Source of the DNA: Daphnia carinata | Taxonomy: Eukaryota; Arthropoda; Branchiopoda; Diplostraca; Daphniidae | DNA: 64,000 nucleotides | Reading direction: 5' to 3' | Assembly (NCBI RefSeq): GCF_022539665.2 | Contig: NC_081339.1 | Span: forward strand, 6,510,367-6,574,366 | In this document: positions 16,667 through 29,185 of the stretch, piece after piece | How positions within the stretch are numbered: the first letter of the stretch is position 1 | How the letters are laid out: the number at the start of each line of letters is the position of its first letter | The notes under the pieces: generated by a model | What the model was told of the DNA's origin: nothing | What the model saw: only the letters and a program-made list of their open reading frames with translations | Databases searched by the model: none | Program-made: the position numbers and the translations under genes

Positions 16667-17269
16667 ATGAAGCCGTCCACCTATTGTGTGGTTCATTTGT
16701 TTGTCATAGCCTTCGTTTTATCTGGAATCAGCGGTCTGCCACAATCTCCGTGAGTTTTACATTCTCCTCAAAATTTCGACTGCTATTAATATTCTTTCAT
16801 TGCTGGATTTTTGAATAGCGTGATAAACGATGATCTAATCTCCGTTGGTGAATCTGACTCTGTCGTCGAAAGACAGATAATTCCAATGCTGTCCAATATG
16901 AGTCGAGGATCAGCGTCAGCTGATTCTAATATTGCGGAAGAATATTGGTCATCGGGTCTCTCAGCCACGGCCAACGTCAAACGTTTCAAAGCGATAAGAG
17001 CCGGCCTGCTATTGAATTTGAATGAGAGCGTCCGAGACTTGACGAACTCTATCAAGAAAAACGACTTTAAGGAAGCAGAATATTACCTGAGAAAGATGAA
17101 TGACAAGTGGAACAGGATTGAGAGCCTTCAAAAAACCATTATTCAATTAATTCCAGATGATGACCTCGAAATGTTGGTAGAAGAATCGAAATTATTCGAA
17201 GATAATCGCGATGTTGTTGATCGTCAACGTGAAATCGCAACCAACCTCCTGCTAAAAACAGTTCGTTAA
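16667..17269 (+). CDS. Small secreted helical protein related to the DUF4789-type genes
   Basis: Two exons, 16667-16749 and 16819-17269, give 177 aa. Residues 1 to about 24 (MKPSTYCVVHLFVIAFVLSG) form a signal peptide in the tiny first exon, the same architecture as the genes at 37.9-63.8 kb. The remainder is hydrophilic and largely helical: KAIRAGLLLNLNESVRDLTN, a central NDKWNRIESLQK, then LIPDDDLEMLVEESKLF and a final VVDRQREIATNL. By eye this matches, in order and spacing, the N-terminal helical domain of the proteins at 48122-49230 and 55931-57102, where NxxLWPKMVYLSDQI and a closing LxRDVxxIRxK are found. The cysteine-rich C-terminal part of those proteins is absent. A TATA box lies upstream. 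Function unknown; probably extracellular. Confidence 0.8.
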
Positions 17270-17451
17270 GAATTTTCAGAGATGTTTACCTACCACTTTT
17301 AATTTATAATCACATAATTCATTTTATTGTTGATAAAGAAACACAGAAGCAAATACATATGTTACATTACGCAGTTCTAATAAACCGTTTTGTCACGAAT
17401 CCGAGTTTATGAAAGTATCCTTTTTGTTCCTTGGTAGTTAACTTAATTCTA

Positions 17452-19806
17452 TCATACTATGACGTGTTCCCTCTCGTCTACCGGTCTACTTCCCCTGGAA
17501 GTGTCCACCTGAATAGCATCTAAATCGACGTTCCACAGGTCGACGTCGATTTCAATGTCCTCGTCCAAATCATGATTGTCACTCGAATTAGAGTTGTAAC
17601 TAGATGGTAAATCACCATGTGACGTGGAAGAAAACTCGCCAGCCAATTCGGATTGGCGGAAAATTTTTGAATTGTAAATGATGAAACGAGATCCAGTATT
17701 ATCGCACAAGGAAGGGACCGACGGCATTTCGGAGATTTGCGATTTCGGGAAAATCGGACGTCGGCTAGGAGGTTGACCCAGAAAGCAGCAATGAGGCCAA
17801 CGTTTCCTCAGCGCTTGCCAGACTTGTTTCTTGCAGGCAAAGATGACAAAAATGGTGACTCCCGTTAAAATGTTGACAGTGTCAGCAATCACCCAAGTTA
17901 GTAAAGATTGCTCTGTGAGTAACGAGATGGAATCGGTCATCCACAGGGCCACCATCAACAAGAATAAGCCCATCGAGATTCGCACTCTAAAAAAGAACCA
18001 AATTATTAATTTTTAATCCATGTTTTTTTTTTCTGGAACATTTGCGTACCCTGAAAGATTTGGAAGGACGATGGTGGGCGCCTCCTCGCTATATCTGCTG
18101 ATTTTACACAAGGCGAACACAATCATGATAACGACAATCGCGTTTCCTAGTAACATGATCGTCACTGGTCCGTACAAGTAGGCGAATAGTGGAGGACGGT
18201 TTTCAACTATAGAAAACAGAAATATGTAATTACGTATTTAACAAAAATCAGTATGAAAATTAGTGGATACTTAAGAACCAGCATTGTGATTGGTCAAATT
18301 TGGGCGTGACAATATGCTCCGGCAAAAACTGGACATTCTCGAGAACTTGTCCGATGATGTTGATGCTAACCGGCACACCCCAACCGTAGAAGGAATAAAA
18401 CACTAGTCGTCGTCTTTGCGTGTCTCCGGACTGTTGGCTTTGGCGACTCTGGTCTTCGTCTGCATTGATCGATTTCCTATTCAGTTCCAAAATGTAAGTG
18501 TTAATCAATTAGCATTATTTCAGATGTTGAATCAAATGTACCTGATATCCCACCAAAGGTCAAAACATAAAACATTGAGCCATGCGAAGGTAGCCAAACA
18601 GGCGAAATGGACCAATACCGCTGTGAAGACAAAAACATTGTGAATACATTGAGACAATTTAAAAATAATGGAATTCTTTTTACGCAAAGAAGAGCAAATT
18701 ATTTTCGGCATTTCCGGAAAGAGCTGAATAATTCCCAATCCCATATAGTAGACGGCCATAGAACTGACGTATGACATGACGATTATTCCCGTTGTATCAC
18801 GCAATTGCGGAACAAGGAAGTAGGCCACCAAAGTAGCCGACAGGAATAACACCGACAAGAACAACAGGTAAGGATAAATGCTTGATGCCTTTATGAGGCT
18901 TTCGGGAACCTCTGGCATCGGTGGGAAGCATCTAAGTCCCATCATTTTCTAAACCATAAACAAATTTTTTAATAGTACAAAGATGAGGAATTTTTAAGAG
19001 CTTACGGTTGTGTTTCCTTCAACGAAATTGTCGATGCAATATTTGTCAGTGGGACGGTCTCCTGCTTTATCAAAGTGATAAAAATGGCGATTGGGTTGCA
19101 TTAATCCATCGTGATTTATGGCAAAATTATCAACCATAACAATATCTTCGTTGTGGCATTTGAATCCGAACCCAGCGTGAATGGTCAGCGTGTCCTTGTC
19201 CTCGATCGGTCCTCCATATTTCCGTGTCAATTGGGACAGATTAAACGGAGCAGGATGAGCCCGGCACGAGTGTGTTGCACTGTCGATGGCCAATCCCTGT
19301 GGACAGCACTTGCGGAGGCATTTGGTCTTGTCCTCCATACAAGGATCGTTAACACAATAACGAGCCACAAATTCCGGGTTGGCAGGATCTACCGACGGGA
19401 TTTCATTGACACAAAACTGGCCAGGTGGTAAAACCAGTGCATCTGTGACCTTTAACGATCCGTCGACAAACACTTGGAATTCCATGGTGCTGGTGGCCAT
19501 TTTTCCTATTCGACAGGCAGCCAACTTGTAACTCAAATGGAATTCATCCGCGTCCACCAGGAATGTTTCCTCTTTTTCAACTGCGTAGAGCACGGGGATT
19601 CTCGATCCCGGATTAGGGATGTGAGTCCGATATAAACACCTGTCGAGTCCAGGTCTGTAGAATTCGCCATCTTTACAGCATTTTGTCAATGGGGTTTTCT
19701 GGTACACTTGAACGGCATCGCTTTGAATTTGTCCGGCTACCTCGATATTGGCCCAACAGCACACCCACAACAGACACACAAACAAACGAATCGTCCTTTC
19801 TTTCAT
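17452..19806 (-). CDS. Methuselah-like class B secretin-family GPCR
   Basis: Six exons on the minus strand: 19806-19006, 18948-18684, 18620-18542, 18476-18271, 18206-18050, 17986-17452. All phases agree, giving 680 aa. A signal peptide (MKERTIRLFVCLLWVCCW...) is followed by a Cys-rich ectodomain of about 250 residues with KCCKDGEFYRPGLDRC and KCLRKCCPQGLA, the Methuselah-type pattern. Seven hydrophobic segments follow: YLLFLSVLFLSATLVAYFLV, VMSYVSSMAVYYMGLGIIQL, HFACLATFAWLNVLCFDLWW, VFYSFYGWGVPVSINII, the YLYGPVTIMLLGNAIVV segment, and two in the last exon. The roughly 140-residue cytoplasmic tail is Ser/Asp-rich. Members bind peptide ligands and are linked to stress response and development in insects. 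The ATG at 19806 gives the better signal peptide; an in-frame ATG at 19857 is also possible. Confidence 0.9.
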
Positions 19807-22643
19807 CTTTGCTATTGCCGGCAGGCTGATGATTGCACTTTCACAGTTTAAACACATTTGATTGACTATTAGCCTAAAGCCAATTTGCCAGTTTTCCTGT
19901 TGTAAAAATTACAAATTTGTTGTTAAAAGAGGGAAAGCTGATCAACGGTTAAGGTACAATTTTACCTACTGTTATTCGCTACATAAACACAGGCGATAGT
20001 TGTGGGACGATTGTGACAGAGTTAGCAACATAACACCCTTTCTTTTTTGGCGGAGATGGCAGTTGCTGGTTGACGTTCTGAATGTCGACTGGAATCATAG
20101 TAGGTTAGAGACCGAGTTTCAAGTAATGCTTCTTTGATATACTGACTCTCCGGTTACAGAGCAACAATGGGGCTAGCAACTGTGTCAAACCTCAACAAAC
20201 CAGTTATCTTGATATACCTGTCTCAGTCTCCCACACGATTCAAGTATGGGACTCAGTCACTGGAACGATGTTAGCTTCAAATCGATCAATAAGAGCAGCG
20301 ATTCACAGCAGTAAAATCACGTTTTTGTTCTTACTAATAAACGTATGCTCTCATTATTGGGATTCATCCGAGTCATGGATCATCATCCGCGCTTTTTTTT
20401 TCCTACCTGGATTGTAATAAAATAATTATTTCATGAGAAAAATTTGTTTGTGATTTTAAAAAGAAGAAAAAAAGGAGGTTAGGTTGATTTGCTTACATTT
20501 TTTTTTAGCTATAATCTGATTGATTCGGTCCAGTTACATCCAACAGCGACATAACACTTGTCCAAGAATGATCCTTGGCGCAAAGTACCATTGTTTTTTT
20601 TTTTTCAATTTAACCGTTGCATGTTCTTCACTTTCCTCAATAGCACAGTTCGACAAAACGGAGACAGCATAAATGACGTGATGTTAAGATAAAGAGGGAA
20701 AGCTTCGATGACATTTCCTATAAAAGATTATAAAACACATTGAAGGGACAATTGTATAGATGATAACAGCCAAAGGCACTTTATCAAGAAATTTAGTTTT
20801 TTAACATTCTGAATAATATCAAGATGTTCTTGAGTTACCGAACGCCTGTGGCGTTTATAGCTGGTTTCCATTTACTGTTTCAAATGCAGTCCCTTATTGC
20901 AGTTCGAGTTTAGACAATGAGAAGCATCACGCGCGTTCTACTTGTTACAATCATACAAGACCGCATTCCGGTTCCACGCTTACTCGTTTTCGAGCAACAT
21001 GTACGCAGTTTGGTGGCAGAGCAGTCACGAGCATCACCCGAGCCGGCATTAGAGCTCCATGTATGCGATCCCCGTCCGAAATATTTCGTAATATTTCTCT
21101 TTTGTTTTAAAATTGCAGCTTAAGAAAAAGCGTTGACCCAATTCACACGTTTTAGAAATAATGGGTTCGTTATTGCCTCGTCTTTACGATTACTTTAATT
21201 GCAATTTTGAACCGTTTAGATACAATTCATTGCAGATTGCTATGCTATTTATGCCCGGTATGCTAGCAAATGCCGTAATCGTAACAAAAGGATGCGTAAA
21301 TCTTATCGTAGTAAATCTATCTTAACAATATACTCAATTACCTTTGAACTACGGATGATTGCCATCCATTCGCGGCCAAGAAACGGAAACAACAGTTGCA
21401 ATGGTTGGTTATTCCAGTTTCCGCAGATACAGCAGGTTTCGGATTTTTCCCAGTCTACAAACCAGAAAAAATGGAAATCAAGAATCTGAGCATTTGACGT
21501 AATTATAAGAATTTAGTTAGAGGAATACGAAACCCTCGTTTTAACGGCAAATTAACACACATGTAACGCTCGGAAAAATATGAAATTACTCACCTTATTT
21601 ATTTCCTTGAATCAAGTAATAAACTTTACAGTGATGTCCAATTGTCAAGTGCTGAACATATTAAGGCTCTTCAATGTTTTGGTGTCAGAGAAACCATGAA
21701 TGACGTTAGTTGCAACCAACCATTAGGATAGAAAGGTGATGGGCATGACAACCATCACAAAAATCTCCCATTACATTCTATTGAAATGTAGAACCTGTTC
21801 CTAACTGTGAAGCAGAATCTACATAGCCTTGCATGGAACTGAAAAAGAAATCCACATTCAAACCAGAAAGGCATGTCATATCCTAGAATACAGGACAACA
21901 CAATGACTGCAAGTTACACAATGGCTGCACTGGGCTCTAATTGTATGAGTATACTCACAACATGCACCGTAAGAGTTTGATAGCAGCGTTAATATGAATT
22001 AACTTTTCCTAAAAGAGGGAAAATCAATAAAATATAATAGGAACAGTAGTGATAATCAACCAAATTCCAACACACAAAAAAAGGCAGCTCGATTACGCAG
22101 ACGATACTACCACCTCGCTAGAGGCAAGGCAACGTTTCCAATTTTTGTGTCCTGTTGATTTGCAATTTTTAAAGAAATAATTATTCCATTATTTGAAAGA
22201 ACAACTATCAACATTACTAAGAAGGCAACTGTAAAGAGTCAAAGATTTTCTAAGAATTGTCGCCTTTGTCTCTTTAGTCTTTACACCTGATGGGGTAAAA
22301 ACGAATGCCTCAAATTGTCAGCTATTTTTGTTGTCATGGCATTTTGAAAGCAGCAGGCTTATTGCAAACTAGGCTTAAAATTAAGTCACGTATTGTGCAG
22401 TAATTACCTACTTCAGAATTTGCTGTACGCATGGCGTGTTTGGGGACGGAATCAACAATCTGTTGCACCATTAGAACTCGATAAAGGATGAATTAGTAAG
22501 GGACATGGGCCATTAAAAAGCTTATTGTTAAATATGTTCTACCATGAATTATCTACCAATCGTGAATGCAGCCAAAATATAGGCGTTCTTTACAAAAGGT
22601 TAAAGATGCCTAAAAACGCCGCCATTTAATGCAAAGTTTGCAG
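19807..22643. other. Intergenic, no gene recognised
   Basis: No open frame here has coding character or convincing splice partners. The stretch from about 21700 to 22640 shows patchy similarity to 26300-27120, the matching downstream flank of the next receptor gene, so it belongs to the duplicated receptor unit. Confidence 0.45.
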
Positions 22644-24673
22644 TTAAATGCGTCTGCAAGGCCGTCGACCTCTAGGCATTGAAATAATTTGCTCGCAAAG
22701 AAAAGCCAAAAAGGCAAGACTGATGCCAACCAAAAGGACAAGAAAGGCGCCGGTCAAATTCTTGAGCGACAACGGCGGATGATTTTCTCTCCTTGAAGAT
22801 TGCAATCCACTAAATTTGAAATTTTCCGTACACTGAACCGGCATTGGACGGAACCACAGGTCCCAGTAATTGATTAACCCGCGTTCCTGTAGTTCCAAGA
22901 ACCTGTTTTGGAACCGAATTTCCAATACAATCCACGTCATAAACGAGGAAGCATTCAATAGCTGAGAATGCCATACCCTTTGCTGATGGGATTGGTGTAG
23001 GGACTGTGTTTTGGTAAAGCCATTGCGAGAGGCAGGGTCGAATAGCTGTTCCTTGCCAGTTGTAAATTGCATTTCCCAGTTTTTTCAAAATCTTCCTTGA
23101 TGGCGTCCAGTTGGTAAGGTGCCCCCTTTGTACAGTATAAGAGTTTAATCAGTCTGTCTGTTATAATGAGGAAGAAAAACATTTACGTCGACAAACACGT
23201 TTCGCGATCCCGGTGAAATGAACTTAATGCAATCGGATACCAAAACGCAGCGTGAATCTGGGAATGAATTGACCCTGATCCGAATTTTCTCGTAAAATCC
23301 CGTCCAATTATTATTCTGCATCCAATCAATAAAAACTCGACACGTAAAAAATGTTCAAAAATTTAACTTGCAACGTACCATAAACATCCCCTCAGGGGTC
23401 CCTGCTTTCTTCATCAGCAAATTGATATCATCACTATCAGCAATGTCATAAATGGAATTGATGAGCGGTAAACTGACTGGGGCCACCACATACGTGAAAA
23501 GGATTGACGTGTACGCTTGAACGAAAATGAACGCCCCCAACGTCCAAACACCGGCGACAAGACGAAAAGGTAATCGATTGGACGCGCAAGGCCCACCTAT
23601 AAAAATTGAATTGAATCTGTGCGGAGCATGTTGATGTGAATCAAATCAAACCTTGTGATAGCAAATTTCCCAAAACGTATAGGGATTGTTTGCCAGCCCC
23701 TCCGTTCAGGCGACTAGTGTTTTTTGGTAAATTAGTACAGGTTTCCGTTGCAGCCTTTGTCTCAGGTAAGGGGCGACGTTCCATGTATTCCAAACATCGC
23801 TGGATCAAACTCAAAACGACAATGACGCAAACGGCTGTCACGATTAGTCCAACCCAAAGCTAAGTAAATTGTTTTTTAAAGAGTAGTAACGAAGTTGAAA
23901 CTGAGTTATGTCTGATGTAGTCATACCGGCCATTGAAAAGGCTTGACGACAGATTTGATGTTGGCTGTATCTGTATGGACGGGAATCAGGAAAGTAAGAG
24001 TTGTGTAGTCCCACGGCAAAGTCAAATCCACGACCTTATTGCGTTCCCATGTTGGGACAACGGCTGTAACCAAAAAATCGCATTTCTATGTGAAAAAACG
24101 TAATGGTTAATGCTTGAAGAAATTAGAGGGAAGTTGAATAAACTCAACTCCATCCCATAAATATTCAAAAAGTCCTCTTTGTTTCGGAGCAGGCTCAAGC
24201 CTGTTTTCCGCGATTTTCACCATCTCATACCTGGAATTTTACAAAATAAATAAATAACAGGCGAGATGTATGTATGCAATAGAAAAAATGGAACTAATTG
24301 TGAAATCTCAGGAATACTTACGTAAAACCTAATCGCGCTGCCAAGTAATTAATGATGACTCCACCCTTGAGCGGACCAGAAAGTCCTCTAGGATTACCTA
24401 AATAAAAATATAATACCAATTAAAATAGGTTTTAGCTATTGCTTACAGACTTATGGTAACATTACCTTCCCAACGAGGCTATGTTTCAGAACAAAATAAA
24501 GGGTTATAAATTGACACTAATAAGATTAAATATCAAATAATTACCCAGATTATGCGAATGTGTTGTCCCTTAAGAGGATTTGTCATTGAAGCTAGTGAGC
24601 TCTGGTATCTATTGCCAAGTACTATCACCAACAAAATGATTAACTTCAATGATATTAACTTTGGAGGTGCCAT
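22644..24673 (-). CDS. Ionotropic receptor (iGluR-like), tandem copy A
   Basis: Ten exons on the minus strand: 24673-24545, 24478-24466, 24397-24322, 24230-24149, 24085-23927, 23859-23652, 23596-23379, 23315-23187, 23125-22977, 22902-22644 (473 aa, all phases consistent). A signal peptide (SLKLIILLVIVLGNRYQSSL) is followed directly by the ligand-binding S1 half (GPLKGGVIINYLAARLGF, then WERNKVVDLTLPWDY), with no long amino-terminal domain. Next come M1 (VWVGLIVTAVCVIVVLSLI), the pore region and M3 (VQAYTSILFTYVVAP), the S2 half (KHSPYTNPISKG, then ERGLINYWD) and a C-terminal M4. The Arg of WERNK sits where iGluRs hold the alpha-carboxylate-binding Arg. Arthropod IRs of this layout are chemosensory cation channels in dendritic membranes. 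Exon 2 is only 13 bases and the donor of exon 4 is the weak gttgag; both features are shared with copy B. Confidence 0.92.
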
Positions 24674-27125
24674 TGAGACGTAACAGAAGGATCTTTGAAG
24701 TTCAACTGCGCTTGCAAGAAAGGGAAATTAGTTTAAATACCTTCAACGGCCGAGCAGATCGAATATCAGAGAAAACTAGTCATGGCAACGATGAGATACG
24801 GAATATCCAAAATAACGGCTGGACTTTCTTGACGGGAAAAAAAAAAAGCAGAATACTGTATTTTGCTGAACGCGTGAGGAGCTAGTGGAGGATAGCGCCT
24901 TAAGCGTCACTTGTTTTTGGGAGGGTGAGCAAATCAAATGACATGTACGAGTTGTCATGTCTAAGATTGACATTTCCCACCTGAATATTTATTGAAATGA
25001 ACTATTAGAAAAGAACTGACGTTAAGTAAAAAAATTTATTCTATTCAAGCAGCTGCTTTTCAAGTACTGGACAAGCGACTGCTATTCTAACGTGACTCAC
25101 GCTATCGGTCACAGTGTCTTGTGTTTGAGTGCATAATATTGGAAGATTTAACCTTTAGATGATTCGCTTCTTTGCACTACATATTCATATTTGGCAGCTT
25201 ACAAGCTAACATTGTACTAGTGCCTTCATAATTCAGTAACATCGGTCAACGCGAGCTGGCGGAACAAAATACCGTCTTCGAGATGCACATATTTAAACTA
25301 AGGAAAATGCTGGAAATCGCTTTCATTTCTAATTTTCTCTAAAAAATCTCAAGGAAATGCTAGAGATTAGTAACTAAATTAAACAATTTGACGTGTTAAT
25401 AAAAGTTCAATTCTCTTCGAATTAGAAATGAAAGCTTGTAAAACATTCAAATACAAGATTTTTCAAATGTTTAACTTAAATGACATCATGCTGCCAAATT
25501 TCAGTAGTGAATCCAAGAAGACTTACCAATAAAGAGCGTTGCATATCAGTCAGGATCTTGCAGCAGACATTTTTCTACAACACAGTGTTGAACCCCATGA
25601 TGTGGAGACGGACACGATGCGACGCAATTCGGTTTTATGAGCCATTTCCAAGAGCTTGGCATTTGAAGTACTAATCATTGGATACATTTTAACGAAAACA
25701 AAATTATTTACGTAACTTTAGTAAAAACAGCAAAAATAAAGAAAATGTAACAAATGATAAAATACCTTGATTCTTTAGAACACGGTGATACGCAAAAATT
25801 ATCGTTCCTATACGTCCTTTATACGACGAATAATATCACCGTATCGTGGGGTGACAGAAGACTCTCACTTGACATGTCTGAAAGGGAAATTATGAAATGA
25901 TAACCTATCGATTAGAACAGTAAAATTTATGAATGTCTGGCAGTCTAGACACGCAGGTCTTTGCAACAAGTTTGGGAACATATCAAACAACACCATGGAG
26001 GCTTGATCTTTTCAAGGTACGTAATAACTTATGGAAGATCCCACGTGTCTATCACTGGCTAAAGCGCTAACACCACTGACCTTTCGTATACGGCCTTTGT
26101 CATACTCTACCGACCTGTGAAAATAAATGCTCCCTTCCCTTTTTTCATGATAGCCTTATAGGTGCCAGATTCATTTTTCAGGAACAATCCATGAGCATAA
26201 AATATACTACCTCCAACCTTAGAAAAACCAAAATGTAAAGAGAGAAAAAGATTAGCCATCCTTGACACAAGATACCAGTTTAACCATAAATTAAAATCGT
26301 TTCAACCTAGGGTGGCATGGATGTTGCACTAGGATATGAGAAAAGGAATGCAATACCAAAATGCAATGGGAAATAAGCAAAAACTCCCTACATGATTACA
26401 CACAAAGTGCACAAACCTACAGAGCAACATACAGAAATTGGCAAAGAAAAATTACGGTGTGGTTGTGTCGCCTAGCTACTTTTTTTTATAATTTCCATTT
26501 TAATGCTATGATCCAGGAAACATAATCTGAAACAAAATTCATGCATCAAATCATGTATCCACACTTGCCATCATAGATCTAGGAAAATTACACATTGAAA
26601 GTGGAAACCAAGCAGGATGCACAATTTATACAGTGACAGAAAGCATAGTATACTAGGGTCAAACTAAATGAGTATACTTACATCATCCATCACAAGGGTT
26701 TAACGGCAGAGGTAATGTGATCTATTTTGTCATAAACATGAAACAGGAAAATGCAACGAGCTGTAACTCGAAGACATTAAACAGTCTACGAAACGCCAAA
26801 TGACCAACATTTTTTCAGCATTTGGGTAGTAGCATTTAATACAGGGTTAATCACCAAGAAAACATCTAGCGGCCACATTTCAAACCTTTATATAACCCCA
26901 CCCACGAGAGGAGGAGTTGAATAACTATCGATTGTGATTTGTATTTCTAACCATTATTATCGATTTGAACGCTGTTATTACTTTAGCAGATAAACTTTGT
27001 GTTGAGATAGTATGGTGCTAAAAACGGACATTTCTGTACTTTATGCTAAACTGCATTATGCTGGGTTCATATAAAAAATTTGTGAGAGAACAATACGCAA
27101 TCGGCTCTGCGTGCAATTTCGGTGG
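24674..27125. other. Intergenic between the two ionotropic receptor genes
   Basis: This holds the 5' flank of copy A and the 3' flank of copy B. A block at about 26013-26140 (containing taataacttatggaaga and caacaccactgacctt-like sequence) recurs at 30219-30340 in the 5' flank of copy B, so the duplication extended well beyond the coding region. No separate gene is supported. Confidence 0.5.
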
Positions 27126-29185
27126 TTACTTGCGTCGGCAGAGACGTTGGCTTCTAGGCATTGAAATGATTTGCTCGCATAGAAAAGCCAAAACTGCAAG
27201 ACTGACACCAACCAAGAATAGAAGGAAGGCCCCAGACAAATTCTTGAACGACAACGACGGATGTTTTCTGCCTCCTGGTGACTTCAATCCACTGCCTTTG
27301 ATATTTTCCATACATTGGCCTGGCATAGGACGAAACCAGACGTCCCAGTAGTCAATGAAACCACCTTCCCGTAATTCCAGGATCCTGTAGAGTGTCAAAA
27401 TTTCATTAAGATGCACGTCGTCAATAAGGAAGGGCCAAATAACTAGGACATGACACACCCTTTGCTGATGGCGTCGGTATAGGGGCTGTGTTTTGGTAAA
27501 ACCATCGTGATTAGTAAGGACATATAGGTGTCCCTTGCAAGTTGCAAGTTGCATTTCCCGGTTTTTGCAAAGTCTTCCTTGATGGCATCCAGTTGGTAAG
27601 GATAACCCTGCGTGTAGAAGTACTTCTTACCAACTTGTTGGCCAGAGGCTTGTAAAAAACGAGAATAATTACGTCGACAAAAACGTTCCTCGATCCCGGT
27701 GTGATCAACTTGATGCAATCAGATATCAATACGCAACGAGAATATTCCACTGAATTAATCCTATTCCGGATTTTCTCATAAAATCCTGTCCTATTATTAT
27801 TCTGCATCCATATTTACCAATAAAACAAAAAAACCACAATATTAATTTTCAACAACCACAAGTTTATCTCGTAACTTACCGTAAACATCGTATCGATAGT
27901 TCCAGCTTTCTTCACTAGCAAACTGATATCGGGGCTAGCAGCAATGTCATAAATAGAATTGATGAGGGGTTGATTGACTGGAGCCACTACATACGTGAAA
28001 AGAGTCGACGTGTACGCTTGAACGAAAATAAACGCCACCATAGCCCATGCACCAGCGACCACACGAAACGATAACCGATTAGACGTGCAAGGTCCACCTA
28101 TTTAAATGAGTTTGATCCTCAACGAATTAGCCTGTAATGTTAATGTCAATCACATCAAACCTTGTGACAGTAAATTGCCGAAAACGTAAATAAATTGTGT
28201 TCCAATTCGTCCCTTTGAAAGGCGACTATTGTTGCTTGGCAAACTTGTGCTGCGTTTTGTTGCAGACTCTGTTCCAGACCGATACTGCAAATATCGCTGA
28301 ATAAACGTCAGAACGACGATGACGCAAACGACTGCAACGACTAGTCCAACCCAAACCTGTGTCACGTCGTAAAGAATTGGTTCAAATTAACAATGATGCT
28401 TATTTTATATAAATTGGTATCATACCGGCCACTGGAAAGGCTTGACGACAGATTCAATGTTGGCTGTTTCGTCGTGCACGGGAATCAGAAAAGCAAGGCT
28501 ATTGTATTCCCAGGGAGTAGTGAGATCAAACATCTCGTTGCGCGCCCTTGTTGTGCTAACCGATGATACCAAAAAATCGCATTTCTATACAGACACACAT
28601 CATCATTAAGGTCTGGAAAAATGAAAAAGGAAGAACAAAAATTTAGTCAACTCAACTCCGTCCCATAAATAATTAAAAAGTCCTCTTTGATTCGGAGCGG
28701 GCTCCAATCTGTTTTCCGTGATTCGCACCATCTCGTAACTAAATTGCCAAAGAAAAAGAACAGTGTGTGAAAATGTAACATCAAACTGCCTCGTTTTGGT
28801 AAGATTTACGTGAAGCCTAATCGTGCTGCCAGGTAATCAATGATGACACCTCCCTTCAGCGGACCAGAAAGTCCTTTAGGATTACCTGATTTTTTTTATT
28901 GTGCAATACATATAAAACCAATAAATAATAAGATATCAGCCAATAACAGACGTATAGTATTAAAAGATTACCTTCCCAACGAGGCTTTACATATTTTGGA
29001 AGAAAAATCAAACGTTACAAGTTGATGATTTTTGAGATAAAATATTCTACAATTACCCAAATAATGCGAAGATGTTGGCCCTTGAGAGCATTTGGTACTG
29101 TAGCCAACGAAGTCTGAGATCTGTCGCCAAATATGACAACGAACAGAATGATTAACTTAAATAGCTTTAACATGGTAGAAGCCAT
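27126..29185 (-). CDS. Ionotropic receptor (iGluR-like), tandem copy B
   Basis: Ten exons on the minus strand: 29185-29057, 28984-28972, 28885-28810, 28738-28657, 28584-28426, 28356-28161, 28097-27880, 27801-27673, 27607-27459, 27384-27126 (469 aa). Exon boundaries, phases and most exon lengths equal those of copy A; only exon 6 is shorter, by 12 bases. The domain order is the same: signal peptide, S1 with the YEMVRI region, M1 (VWVGLVVAVVCVIVVLTFI), pore and M3 (VQAYTSTLFTYVVAP), S2 (KHSPYTDAISKG, then GFIDYWDVWF), M4 (LSGAFLLFLVGVSLAVLAFL). The two proteins differ at many positions, most visibly in the M1-pore linker, so the duplication is not very recent. Both copies appear intact, with no stops or frameshifts. 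Confidence 0.92.

Noticed and set aside
22810-23182. Apparent frameshift in the last part of ionotropic receptor copy A
   Set aside because: Explained by a 74-base intron between ISKG and FLELQERG (donor gtatgg, acceptor aaaacag), with the same intron position in copy B.
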